From: CAZLWA01 sp964563165
Lineage (GTDB): Bacteria > CLD3 > SB21
Reading direction: 5' to 3'
Assembly (NCBI GenBank): GCA_964563165.1
Contig: CAZLWA010000018.1
Location: forward strand, 1 to 9,196
Length of the DNA stretch: 9,196 nt
The translations under genes and the position numbers were made by a program. This document shows positions 1-8,047 of this stretch, piece after piece; within the stretch, counting starts at the first letter, position 1, and each line of letters begins with the position of its first letter. The notes beneath the pieces were generated by a model. That model was not told the origin of the DNA. It saw only the letters and a list, made by a program, of their open reading frames with translations, and ran no database searches.

Positions 1-34
1 TTTTATTGAATTTTTCAGTAAAGGGATCGGTACG

Positions 35-2437
35 GTGTTTGAAATTTTTCAGCCGTTCCTGGACGCCGACGACGACGCGGACCGTTTTAAGAAAGTCATC
101 ACGCTTTATGCGTCGTATTTAAGAACGGCCGGCGACGTGAACGCCATGGTAAAACTGATCCACCAGTTTTCCGGTTTCTGTGATAAGATTTACCTGGCCG
201 GTTACAAGAAGGTCAATGACGGCTGGGGCGGAAAGCTCGACCTGGACGCGGATGTCTATCCGGTTTTTTTCAAACAAATTATCCGCGAAGAGATCGAGCC
301 GTACGGATTTTCGGCTTACATCACCGAGTTCTTATACGACCGTCTGAAAGAAGTCGGCGAAGCGGAAACGGTATTGCCCGATCTGCATGAATTCGCTCAG
401 TCGCTCCGCAGCGATCCGGCATTCGCCGCGGCCGTCAAAAAATCGGATGAGATGCTCGCGACGGAGATATCCAAGACCATCGGTTTGATCCAGCAGCAAA
501 AAGGCGAGACCCTTTCGCCGGCCGCCCAGACCACGGTCATCAAAGAATTGACGGCATACGAAAAATTAGAAGGCCTCATTTATTTTTATTTCGACGAGCG
601 GCGCCTGCAAAAGATCATGGCCGGCACGAAAAACCTGCCTTTCTATGAAAAAACGCTCAAGGTCATCAAAGATTACACCCCGAAAATCAAACACTTCGTC
701 ATGTACGCGCTGGGAAAGCTTCTTCTGGCGCCCCATACGAAGGTCAAAATGAGCGATGACGTGATCGCCATGTTCTGCAAGCATGTGAAGCTCAATGCGG
801 AAACGATCAACAGCGAAGCTGTCAAGAATAATTTACCGGCCCAATACCGTCAGAACATCCCCGACCTTGAAGCGCGGTTTCTTTTTAACCGCATCATGAC
901 CAGCACCGTATCGCTCAACGGTTTTGAAAGGATCCAGGAGCAGTTCCGCGCCTACCTGATAGATCAAACCGATTTCCCGCTCATTCATGAAATGTTCATC
1001 GAGCGGGCGGCCGAAAAACGCCATGCCTCCGCGTTGATGTCCTTTTATATTGCGGCGCTCCTGACGCAGGAATTGGGCGATGTGATGCCCGATCCGCTCA
1101 TCAAAGTGCTCGCGGGCAGAGTATCGCTTACGTACAGCTTTACGCGGCGGATCAGCCTGTTCCGGGAAATCAATAAACTCCGTTACGAATTCGACGGCAC
1201 GCACGAAGGCAAGGAAACGCTGTATTATAACGGCTTCGATAAACAGCACGTGGAAGTTCCGGAAAAAGAAAAGAACACGCCGCTCAAAGACCGTTCTTTC
1301 GACGAACAATGGGTCACGCTGTATCATGTGATCAACAACCGCGAACTGCGCGAGGCGCTGAAGCTTATCGACGAATCGGTTCTGTACGACTACATTTTAG
1401 AAAAAGCCGATCACGATAAAGAACTTGAAGAGGCGCGCGCCGATGTGCGTGGCAAGGTGTATAAGATTCTGGACGATAAATTTCTCGATCTCGTCAGTAA
1501 TGAGGAGGAAAATGAAAAACGCAGCGCCGAGAGCCGCGGGGAATTTCCGGCGGCGTATTACGGCAAATATGAAAAGATCAGGAGCATCATCATCGCCCAG
1601 TTCCTCGCCTCCGGCTGGGACGTGGAAGTATATGAATTAAAACGCAAAGGGAAAAAACCGCTGATCAAGATGAATCAGACGGAGCTTTTGCGGAGTATTA
1701 AAAATATTGATTCCAACCGCATTCGCGAACAATACGAATATAAAGAAGCGCGGGAGACCATTGACGTGAATATTCTCCGTAAGCAGGCGGACGCGCGCGA
1801 GCAATTGCTCGGCTTCATCAACCGCGCGGTCAAAGACGAATCGAAGACGATCCAAAAGGTCGCCGGGCTCAGCGACGAAGCCGTCGCCCTGTTGAGTTAC
1901 TCTTCGACCAAATTACGCGGCAATGAATTGCGCGTGGAACTCGGAGTCAAGCAGCTGGTCGAAAGGCTCAAGGTGGATATGGGTTTGCAGGGGTCCCGTG
2001 AACCGCTGCCGCTGGATACGATTCTCAATAATTGTTTTGAGGGCAAGTACGGAAAAATTGATATCAAGGTAATTAAAAAAGACAAAGCCGGCAAGCCGCT
2101 GATCGATCCGGAGACCGGCGAAGAAGCTGAAAAAACGTACACGATCACACCGGATAAATTTCCCGATTATCTGAAGAGCGCGCGCGAAGAAATTACGTTA
2201 TTGCAGAAAAGCGATCTCTATCGCGTATTCTATCTCATCACGCTGCACAGCATCATCGCGGAAACATTCAGTTCGCTCGCCTTCATTAAAGAAGCTCTGG
2301 CAACCAACAAATATGTGATCGCGGCGGACGGTTTAAAAGAGCAGGCGCTGGAAAACCAGGAAATTCTGGAATACGCGCGCATCAAGATGGAAATGGCCAG
2401 TCAATTAGCGCCTTTTGAATTGCATCAATATAACTGA
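35..2437 (+). CDS. Large helical protein of unknown function, possibly 5'-partial
   Basis: I do not recognise this protein. From the GTG at 35 it is 800 residues, highly charged, with no signal peptide and no membrane segment, so it is probably cytosolic. It is predicted by eye to be mostly alpha-helical. A very acidic/basic stretch around residues 455-500 could be a coiled coil or linker. A short strand-rich insert around residues 674-709 (KIDIKVIKKDKAGKPLIDP and following) interrupts the helical pattern. The reading frame stays open from 35 back to base 2, so the true start may lie outside the window. In favour of the GTG start is a reasonable Shine-Dalgarno-like AAGGGA at 21-26, eight bases upstream. 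Codon use is even and GC-moderate, like that of the solute-binding protein genes downstream. The next gene is 168 bp away in the same direction, so co-transcription is possible but not shown. No function is assigned. Confidence 0.88.
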   Translation: MFEIFQPFLDADDDADRFKKVITLYASYLRTAGDVNAMVKLIHQFSGFCDKIYLAGYKKVNDGWGGKLDLDADVYPVFFKQIIREEIEPYGFSAYITEFLYDRLKEVGEAETVLPDLHEFAQSLRSDPAFAAAVKKSDEMLATEISKTIGLIQQQKGETLSPAAQTTVIKELTAYEKLEGLIYFYFDERRLQKIMAGTKNLPFYEKTLKVIKDYTPKIKHFVMYALGKLLLAPHTKVKMSDDVIAMFCKHVKLNAETINSEAVKNNLPAQYRQNIPDLEARFLFNRIMTSTVSLNGFERIQEQFRAYLIDQTDFPLIHEMFIERAAEKRHASALMSFYIAALLTQELGDVMPDPLIKVLAGRVSLTYSFTRRISLFREINKLRYEFDGTHEGKETLYYNGFDKQHVEVPEKEKNTPLKDRSFDEQWVTLYHVINNRELREALKLIDESVLYDYILEKADHDKELEEARADVRGKVYKILDDKFLDLVSNEEENEKRSAESRGEFPAAYYGKYEKIRSIIIAQFLASGWDVEVYELKRKGKKPLIKMNQTELLRSIKNIDSNRIREQYEYKEARETIDVNILRKQADAREQLLGFINRAVKDESKTIQKVAGLSDEAVALLSYSSTKLRGNELRVELGVKQLVERLKVDMGLQGSREPLPLDTILNNCFEGKYGKIDIKVIKKDKAGKPLIDPETGEEAEKTYTITPDKFPDYLKSAREEITLLQKSDLYRVFYLITLHSIIAETFSSLAFIKEALATNKYVIAADGLKEQALENQEILEYARIKMEMASQLAPFELHQYN

Positions 2438-2474
2438 CGCACGGACAGGTTCGTCGCGTGGCTTCAACTCGTCC

Positions 2475-2541
2475 GAACCTTGAAGGTTTATTGAACGAAA
2501 AACCCTGGATTTCTCACAAACAAATAGAACCTTCAAGGTTC
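2475..2541. repeat. Pair of AACCTTnAAGGTT near-palindromes forming an inverted repeat
   Basis: GAACCTTGAAGGTT (2475-2488) and GAACCTTCAAGGTTC (2527-2541) are each palindromic around a single central base. They are also exact reverse complements of each other over 14 bases, with 38 bases between them. Each could form a small hairpin, or the two could pair as one longer stem. The pair lies in the 168-bp spacer between the large unknown gene and the first solute-binding protein gene. No T-run follows, so a classic intrinsic terminator is not supported. A dispersed intergenic repeat or a dimeric operator are the more likely readings. Confidence 0.75.
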
Positions 2542-2605
2542 AATACTTCAAAACCGTCACTATGAACCTAACGGAAAATAATCTTCTTAATTACGGGAGA
2601 GCGAA

Positions 2606-4201
2606 ATGAATTCCTTTCGCGGATTTCTTTGGGTTTGTGTGTTTCTGCCGGCGATCAGCACGTGCGGAAAACAAAAAAATGAAGGAGTATTCGCTCCGAA
2701 ATACGGAGGGACCCTGGTGTATACCAAAAATAACGCGCCCGTAACGCTCGATCCCGCGCTGACCACGGAAACAGAATCAACGATTCCGTGCGATAATATT
2801 TTTGACGGGCTGGTGCAGTTGAAGCTGGGATCGACGGGTATTGCGCCCGCCCTGGCACAGTCGTGGGATGTTTCCAAAGACGGTTTGACCTATACTTTCC
2901 ATTTGCGCACCGGCGTTGCGTTTCACGACAGCACGCCTTTTAATGCGGACGCCGTCCTCTTCAGTTTCGACCGCCAGTACAATGCCAAAAACCCGTATCA
3001 TTTCGGCGTGGACAAATTTGAATATTGGAAGAATTTTTCCATGGACCAGATCGTCAAGACCGTTAATGCGCTGAACGATACCACGGTTCAATTCAAGCTG
3101 TTCACTCCCAACGGAACGTTTTTATATATATTGAGCATGCAATTCACGGCCATTGTGAGCCCTACGGCCATGAAAAAGTGGGGCGATCAATTTTTTAAAC
3201 ACCCCGTCGGCGCAGGTGCATTCCGGTTTGTTGTGTGGGATTCGGATGGCACGCTGACGCTGGAAGCTAATCTGAATTATTGGGACGGCAGGCCTTATTT
3301 GGACAAGCTGGTCTTTAAAGCCCTTCACGAAGTCGATCAGCGGATGGCGAAACTGCTGTCGGGAGAATTCCAGATGATCGAATCGCCGAATAAGGACAAA
3401 ATTTCCGAGCTGGAGAGCAACCCGAAAATAAAATTATTCAAACAACCCGGCGTCAATATCGCGTACCTCGCGATGAACATGAACAAGAAACCGTTCAGCG
3501 ACATTCGTGTAAGAAAAGCAATCGTGTATGCGATCAACCGTGAAAAACTCGTCAAAGAAGTGTACGGCGAATTCGGCCGTCCGGCGAAGAATCCCATTCC
3601 GCCGATGCTGCTCGGATACAATGATGAAATTCGCCCCACGCCCTACGATCCGGAAAAGTCCAGGGAGCTGTTGAAAGAAGCCGGTTTCCCCAACGGATTT
3701 AAAACGACGCTGTGGACGATGCCGATCGCACGCGAATACATGCCGGACGGAAAAAGAGCGGGAGAGATCATTCAAAAGGATCTGCAGGCCGTCGGTATTG
3801 AAACGAAGATCTCGACTTTCAAATGGTATGATTATTTGGAAAAAATTTACCGCGGTGAACACGACATGGCGGTGATGGGGTGGATCGCCGATATTCCGGA
3901 TCCCGATAATTTTTTCTACCCCCTCCTCGATAAAACCGTCGCCGATCAGGTACCGTCCAACAACATCGCATTTTACAAGGACGAGGGATTCCATCAATTA
4001 TTACTCCAGGGCAAAATAGCGACCGATCAACTGGTGCGCGGAAAAATTTATCGAGAGGCGTGTTCGATCTTCAACCGCGACCTGCCCTGGTTTGTCATTG
4101 CGCATTCCATCGTGATCGTTCCCATGCAGTCGTACGTCATGGATTTTCAGCCGTACGCAAGCTACGCAAGAAAATTCAACAAAGTCTGGCTCAACAATTA
4201 A
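2606..4201 (+). CDS. ABC transporter solute-binding lipoprotein, family 5 (peptide/nickel type), first paralog
   Basis: This is an extracytoplasmic substrate-capturing subunit of the DppA/OppA/NikA type (SBP_bac_5), 531 residues, the usual length. A short hydrophobic signal ends in AISTC, a lipobox-like site with Cys20 as the lipidated residue; Thr at -1 is somewhat unusual. Family hallmarks in order are: LAQSWDVSKDGLTYTFHLR and the following FHD..PFNA.AV..SFDR at about 83-123; HPVGAGAFRF at 199-208; the MN..KPFSDIRVRKAIVYAINRE block at 290-313; and GWIADIPDPDNFFYPLLD at 425-442. The start is supported by GGGAGA at 2595-2600, five bases before the ATG. A paralog follows after 45 bp, so the two are probably one transcript. 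No permease or ATPase gene is in the window, so the transporter components must be elsewhere. The substrate cannot be told from sequence; oligopeptides are the family default. Confidence 0.95.
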   Translation: MNSFRGFLWVCVFLPAISTCGKQKNEGVFAPKYGGTLVYTKNNAPVTLDPALTTETESTIPCDNIFDGLVQLKLGSTGIAPALAQSWDVSKDGLTYTFHLRTGVAFHDSTPFNADAVLFSFDRQYNAKNPYHFGVDKFEYWKNFSMDQIVKTVNALNDTTVQFKLFTPNGTFLYILSMQFTAIVSPTAMKKWGDQFFKHPVGAGAFRFVVWDSDGTLTLEANLNYWDGRPYLDKLVFKALHEVDQRMAKLLSGEFQMIESPNKDKISELESNPKIKLFKQPGVNIAYLAMNMNKKPFSDIRVRKAIVYAINREKLVKEVYGEFGRPAKNPIPPMLLGYNDEIRPTPYDPEKSRELLKEAGFPNGFKTTLWTMPIAREYMPDGKRAGEIIQKDLQAVGIETKISTFKWYDYLEKIYRGEHDMAVMGWIADIPDPDNFFYPLLDKTVADQVPSNNIAFYKDEGFHQLLLQGKIATDQLVRGKIYREACSIFNRDLPWFVIAHSIVIVPMQSYVMDFQPYASYARKFNKVWLNN

Positions 4202-4246
4202 GAACCGTTATCGCATGATTTATTCTATTTTAAGAGAGGCTGAGAT

Positions 4247-5845
4247 ATGAAACTAAGAAGTTTGACGCTGGTGACGCTGATCATTACTGTGTGTTCCTGC
4301 GGCCCGAAGAAAACAGAAACGGCCGCGGAAGACGAAGGTAAACCGCAATACGGCGGCACATTTACTTACGGGAAGAACGGTTCGGCGATCACGCTCGATC
4401 CGGCACAGACCAAGGAAACAGAATCCACGGTCATTTGCGACAATGTATTTGAAGGATTGGTTCAGCAGCGCGCCGGAAAGATCGCGATCGACCCGTGTCT
4501 CGCCAAATCATGGGAAATTTCCCCAAACGGGATCACGTACACCTTTCATCTTCGCACGGGTATTTCGTTTCATGACGGCACGCCGTTTAACGCGGAGGCC
4601 GTCATTATCACGTTCGAGCGACAAAGCAATCCGAAACATCCGTTTAACCGAGGCGGCGATTTCGATTTCTGGAACAGCTTCGATATGGATCATATTGTTG
4701 GCTCGGTAAAAGCGCTCAATGACTCCACCGTGGAAATTCGCCTGATCACTCCCGACGCGACGTTCTTGAATTTGTTGTCCATGAATTTCATGTCCATAGC
4801 AAGCCCGGCGGGCCTGAAGAAATACGGCAGCAAGTTCGCCAGAAACCCCGTCGGAACGGGTGCATTCAAGTTTGTCAGCTGGGACGGAGACGGGACGGTG
4901 ATCACGGTTGCGAATGAGAATTATTGGTATGGCAGGCCCTTTCTCGACACCCTTATTTTCAAACCCGTCCCCGATGCGAAGCTGCGCTGGCAGCAGCTGA
5001 AATCGGGCACGCTCACCATGATGAGCATTCCCGACCAATCGGACATTGCCGAAGTTCAAAACACCGCGGGCGTGAAATATTCTCAGCAGCCCGGAATTAA
5101 CGTTGCGTATTTAGCGATGAACATGGCAAAGAAACCTTTTGACAATCTCAAAGTGCGCCAGGCGATCGTGTATGCCATCAACCGCGATAGAATAGTGAAA
5201 GAAGTGTACGGACAATTAGGCCGTCCGGCAAAGAATCCCATTTCGCCGAATTTACTGGGATACAATGAAGAGATCCATTTTACGCCGTACGATCCGGCCA
5301 AAGCCAAACAGCTGTTAGCTGAAGCGGGTCTCGCGAAGGGTTTCAAATGTGCGCTGTGGACGCTTCCCGTCACCCGCGAATACATGCCGGACGGAAAATT
5401 AACTGCGGAGCTGATGCAGGCCGATCTGAAAGCCGTCGGCATCGAAACGAACATCCTCATTTATCCCTTCCAGGAATACTTGGAACGCCGCGGCAACGGC
5501 GAGCACGATCTTATTATTTCCGGATGGGTCGGCGATGCGCCCGATCCGCATTTCTTTTTTTATCCGTTGCTGGATAAATCCAGCGCGGAAAAGCGGCCGA
5601 CCAACAATGCCGCTTTTTACAAAAGCGAGGAAATGCATCAGCTGATCGTCAAAGGAAAAGAAACTTTTGATGTGGTCGAACGGAGCAACATTTACAAAAA
5701 GGCCTGCGAGGTGTTCAATAAAGACCTCCCCTGGTTTGCGATAGCGCACGCGCTCGCGATGGTGCCGATGCGCGAGAACGTGATGAATTTCAAATTGCAT
5801 TCCAGTTCGGTCCGAAAATTCGACCGGGTTTGGTTGAAGAAATAA
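4247..5845 (+). CDS. ABC transporter solute-binding lipoprotein, family 5, second tandem paralog
   Basis: This 532-residue protein aligns end to end with the preceding gene product, with well over half of the residues identical by eye in the middle and C-terminal parts. Examples are VR.AIVYAINR, VKEVYG..GRPAKNPI and REYMPDGK in both. It is a substrate-binding protein of the SBP_bac_5 family, anchored as a lipoprotein: a hydrophobic signal ends in TVCSC with Cys18 as the predicted lipidated residue. The family core LAKSW...NGITYTFHLR..ISFHDGTPFNA is at about 85-116. GAGAGG at 4234-4239 sits seven bases before the ATG, and the gap to the upstream stop is 45 bp, which suggests an operon made by tandem duplication. 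The most divergent positions are around the second-lobe loops (for example DIPDPDN versus DAPDPHF), consistent with related but not identical ligands. That is inference. No transporter membrane genes are adjacent. Confidence 0.95.
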   Translation: MKLRSLTLVTLIITVCSCGPKKTETAAEDEGKPQYGGTFTYGKNGSAITLDPAQTKETESTVICDNVFEGLVQQRAGKIAIDPCLAKSWEISPNGITYTFHLRTGISFHDGTPFNAEAVIITFERQSNPKHPFNRGGDFDFWNSFDMDHIVGSVKALNDSTVEIRLITPDATFLNLLSMNFMSIASPAGLKKYGSKFARNPVGTGAFKFVSWDGDGTVITVANENYWYGRPFLDTLIFKPVPDAKLRWQQLKSGTLTMMSIPDQSDIAEVQNTAGVKYSQQPGINVAYLAMNMAKKPFDNLKVRQAIVYAINRDRIVKEVYGQLGRPAKNPISPNLLGYNEEIHFTPYDPAKAKQLLAEAGLAKGFKCALWTLPVTREYMPDGKLTAELMQADLKAVGIETNILIYPFQEYLERRGNGEHDLIISGWVGDAPDPHFFFYPLLDKSSAEKRPTNNAAFYKSEEMHQLIVKGKETFDVVERSNIYKKACEVFNKDLPWFAIAHALAMVPMRENVMNFKLHSSSVRKFDRVWLKK

Positions 5846-5957
5846 TTTTTGCGTGTGCGGGGACGGCTCCCACGTGTCATCACGACTGTTTAGATTCAGA
5901 AGGCGTTCCGCTAAAAAACTCGACTTTTAACCAGTCCTAATTTTTTGAGTAGCGTAC

Positions 5958-6875
5958 ATGATAGCAAGAATAAAATGTGTGTTAATGCTTTTACTTTTGA
6001 CAAGTTTAAGTCAAACAGCAAAAGGACAAGGTTGCAGTGATGCCGGTTTTTGCACAATCCATAGCTTCAAGCCGGCAGCTGATGACTCTATTGAATCTGA
6101 CAAAAATAACATAATTAAATTTGGAATTTCAAACGGTAAGGCAGACCACTCTATTTCGATTTTAGGATCTTATTTCGAGTACGACAGACAACTCAGTCAA
6201 AAATTTAGCATAGATATTAAGTTGTCTTTCATGTCTCAAAACGGAAACAGCATCGGGTCGTCCGGACTTTCAGATTTATTTGTCAGTACTAATTACTCCA
6301 TCACCAAAGCGTTTAAATTTACCTTTGGAACAAAGATCCCTTTGAATGACGGCAACAAAAGTAAAAGCGGATCGCCGTTGCCGATGGGCTACCAAAGCAG
6401 TTTGGGGACTTTGGATATGATCTTAGGAATCGCCTGGCAATATGAGAATATAAAATTTGTATTTGCACTGCAGCAACCTTTACGGCAAAATAATAACCGG
6501 TTTCTGGCCGAGAACTATCCTCTTAGTTCAATATTCAGACAATTTCAATCGACTAATAAATATATAAGGCGCGGCGATTTTTTATTCAGAGCATCTTATC
6601 CGATAAATGTCACTAAAAAAATGACACTTACTCCAAGCGCATTACCTATTTACCATTTTAAAGACGACAAATTCTCAGACAGTAATGGAGTAGAAATGAA
6701 GATATCAGGTTCACAAGGTCTGACGCTCAACGGAAATATCTATGCAGACTATGCGATAAACGCGTCTAATTCCATCGGCCTGAATTTTGGAATGCCTTTT
6801 AAATCAAGACGCATAAGACCGGATGGATTGACAAGAAGTTATGTGTTAACATTAGAGTATAAGGTCACATTTTAA
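5958..6875 (+). CDS. Predicted outer-membrane beta-barrel protein
   Basis: This 305-residue protein has a clear Sec signal (basic start, LLLLTSLSQTAKG, likely cleaved near residues 22-24). The mature protein begins with a QGCSDAGFCT motif holding a close cysteine pair (Cys26 and Cys32). The rest alternates short polar/aromatic strands with glycine-rich turns, such as GLSDLFVSTNYSI, FKFTFGTKIPL and SLGTLDMILGIAWQYE. It ends in YKVTF, the terminal-Phe signature recognised by the Bam machinery. The pattern resembles the broad class of small transporter-like barrels that includes the MetA-pathway-of-phenol-degradation family, but that assignment is tentative. The ATG at 5958 has no convincing Shine-Dalgarno sequence. 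The gene is markedly more AT-rich than the genes to its left, with codons such as AAA, ATA and TTA frequent, which suggests a different history. It is separated from the solute-binding genes by 112 bp, and co-transcription is doubtful. Confidence 0.82.
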   Translation: MIARIKCVLMLLLLTSLSQTAKGQGCSDAGFCTIHSFKPAADDSIESDKNNIIKFGISNGKADHSISILGSYFEYDRQLSQKFSIDIKLSFMSQNGNSIGSSGLSDLFVSTNYSITKAFKFTFGTKIPLNDGNKSKSGSPLPMGYQSSLGTLDMILGIAWQYENIKFVFALQQPLRQNNNRFLAENYPLSSIFRQFQSTNKYIRRGDFLFRASYPINVTKKMTLTPSALPIYHFKDDKFSDSNGVEMKISGSQGLTLNGNIYADYAINASNSIGLNFGMPFKSRRIRPDGLTRSYVLTLEYKVTF

Positions 6876-6896
6876 AGCTCGTCTCCGAACGGATGT

Positions 6897-6924
6897 CTTT
6901 GGCGTGACGCCGCCGCCTTTGGCG
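6897..6924. other. GC-rich tandem hairpins with duplicated CTTTGGCG
   Basis: CTTTGGCG occurs at 6897-6904 and again at 6917-6924. Between and within them, GGCG-TGA-CGCC (6901-6911) and CGCC-TTT-GGCG (6914-6924) can form two adjacent small hairpins. They lie just after the outer-membrane protein stop codon and could end its transcript, but a proper T-run does not follow directly. The surrounding spacer (6876-6992) returns to the more GC-rich composition of the left block. Confidence 0.35.
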
Positions 6925-6992
6925 AGGAAATTTTCTTGATTTAAGATTTTGATCTCAGTAGCTTTCCATATCTATCGAGGGGAGTCGTAGCC

Positions 6993-7160
6993 ATGGAAGA
7001 GTTTATGCGGTTGCTCAAACTGAAACGGAACAGTCCGCATACGGTCAAGGCGTATCGGCATCACCTGGAGAATTTCTTTAAATTTCGTGCCCGCCCAGAT
7101 CCGGATAAAATCACGTTTGCCTTAAACTTCTATCAAACACATTTATTTTTTGCACATTAA
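6993..7160 (+). pseudogene. Truncated tyrosine recombinase, N-terminal remnant
   Basis: A 55-codon frame starts at the ATG at 6993 behind a strong Shine-Dalgarno-like GAGGGGAG (6977-6984). It reads MEEFMRLLKLKRNSPHTV, then KAYRHHLENFFKF. This is the start of the SAM-like N-terminal, core-binding domain of XerC/D and integron-type recombinases, where the pattern (R)NxSPHTVxAYRxxLxxFxxF is typical. The resemblance stops after about DKITFA (near 7120). The frame then runs through unrelated AT-rich sequence to a TAA at 7158, only 11 bp before the start of an intact recombinase gene. The catalytic domain is absent, so it cannot be active alone. The remnant has GC-richer codons than the recombinase that follows, so the two are not simply one frameshifted gene. 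The likely history is that an older integrase was cut off by insertion or replacement. Confidence 0.7.
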
Positions 7161-7171
7161 GGGGGAATGAT

Positions 7172-8047
7172 ATGCCAGTTCGAACTTTAAAAACACCAAC
7201 GATATTAACTGTTCTTTCACAGGAACTGATGATTCGAAACTACAGCCGTAAAACATTGAAGGCATACAAAAGCTGTTTGCGGTCATTTATCAGATATTTT
7301 TATCCCCGCCACCCGCGTGAATTGCTGCTTGATGATATTCGGAATTATCTTCTGTTCTTGATTGAAGAAGAGGAACTTGCCGCATCCAGCATCAATCAAG
7401 TCCACAATGCATTGAGATTTTTGTATGTCGAACTCTTCAAAATGCCGTTCATCATCGAAGGTATTTCCCGCCCGCAAAAAGAGAGCAAACTTCCGAATGT
7501 ATTAAGCCAAAAAGAAATATTGAAGATTTTTTCGCGCGTGCATAACCTGAAACACAAGACATTGCTCATGCTTATCTATTCCGCCGGATTACGTGTTGGA
7601 GAAAGCGTTCGGCTAAAAATTTCTGACATTGACGGAGAAAGGAAAATGATTCACTTACGAAGCGCAAAAGGAAAGAACGACCGTTACACGCTGCTTTCGG
7701 ATGCAGCGTTGGAAATGTTGAGGAAATATTACAAGCAGTACAAGCCGAAAGAATATTTGTTTGAAGGACAGGGATCGCGCGAACATCTTTCGGAGAGAAG
7801 CATACAAAATGTTTTTGAGCGGGCGGTAAAGGATGCCGAAATTAGAAAACCGATTACGTTACACGGTCTAAGACACAGCTTTGCAACGCACTTACTTGAA
7901 AGCGGAGTAGATTTACGATACATTCAGGAGTTGTTAGGGCATAGCAGCAGCAAAACCACAGAGATCTATACTCATGTTAGTAAGAAATCGCTTGGCAAGA
8001 TACTGAATCCATTAGATCAAGCTTTACAGCAATTAAAAGAAAAATAA
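7172..8047 (+). CDS. Tyrosine site-specific recombinase (XerC/D-sized, integron-integrase-like)
   Basis: This DNA strand-exchange enzyme of the tyrosine recombinase family has 291 residues. The N-terminal core-binding domain is about residues 10-100 (IRNYSRKTLKAYKSCLRSFI). The catalytic domain shows the complete active site: Arg141 in AGLRVGE, Lys166 in the SAKGKNDR beta-hairpin, His231 and Arg234 in LHGLRHSFATHLL, His257 in ELLGH, and the nucleophile Tyr266 in EIYTHV. The RHPREL segment at 46-51 and the RPQKESKLPNVLS linker resemble integron integrases. However, only 65 residues separate Lys166 from His231, against 106 in IntI1 (Lys171 to His277), so the IntI-specific extra region is missing. 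The start is supported by AAGGGGGAA at 7159-7167. The gene is co-directional with, and lies 66 bp before, a cassette-like unit, so it may be that unit's recombinase. Alternatives are a plain XerD-like integrase of an unrelated element. Confidence 0.93.
   Translation: MPVRTLKTPTILTVLSQELMIRNYSRKTLKAYKSCLRSFIRYFYPRHPRELLLDDIRNYLLFLIEEEELAASSINQVHNALRFLYVELFKMPFIIEGISRPQKESKLPNVLSQKEILKIFSRVHNLKHKTLLMLIYSAGLRVGESVRLKISDIDGERKMIHLRSAKGKNDRYTLLSDAALEMLRKYYKQYKPKEYLFEGQGSREHLSERSIQNVFERAVKDAEIRKPITLHGLRHSFATHLLESGVDLRYIQELLGHSSSKTTEIYTHVSKKSLGKILNPLDQALQQLKEK

Noticed and set aside
6..52. Near-repeat TTGAATTTTTCAG / TTGAAATTTTTCAG at the window start
   Set aside because: Short and AT-simple, probably coincidence within coding sequence if the gene starts upstream of the window.
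833..1327. Long minus-strand open frame (164 residues) inside the large unknown gene
   Set aside because: It is a shadow of the plus-strand gene: no ribosome binding site, unnatural residue composition, no family features.
3434..3997. Minus-strand open frame (187 residues) inside the first solute-binding gene
   Set aside because: It lies opposite well-recognised coding sequence, and the same kind of shadow appears at the equivalent place in the paralog.
5855..5873. Hairpin GTG-C-GGG / TCC-CAC after the second solute-binding gene as a terminator
   Set aside because: The stem is short, bulged, needs a G-T pair and has no T-run after it.
7172..8047. Canonical integron integrase IntI
   Set aside because: The distance from the catalytic Lys to HxxR is about 40 residues too short, so the IntI-specific region is absent. 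It is called integron-integrase-like only.
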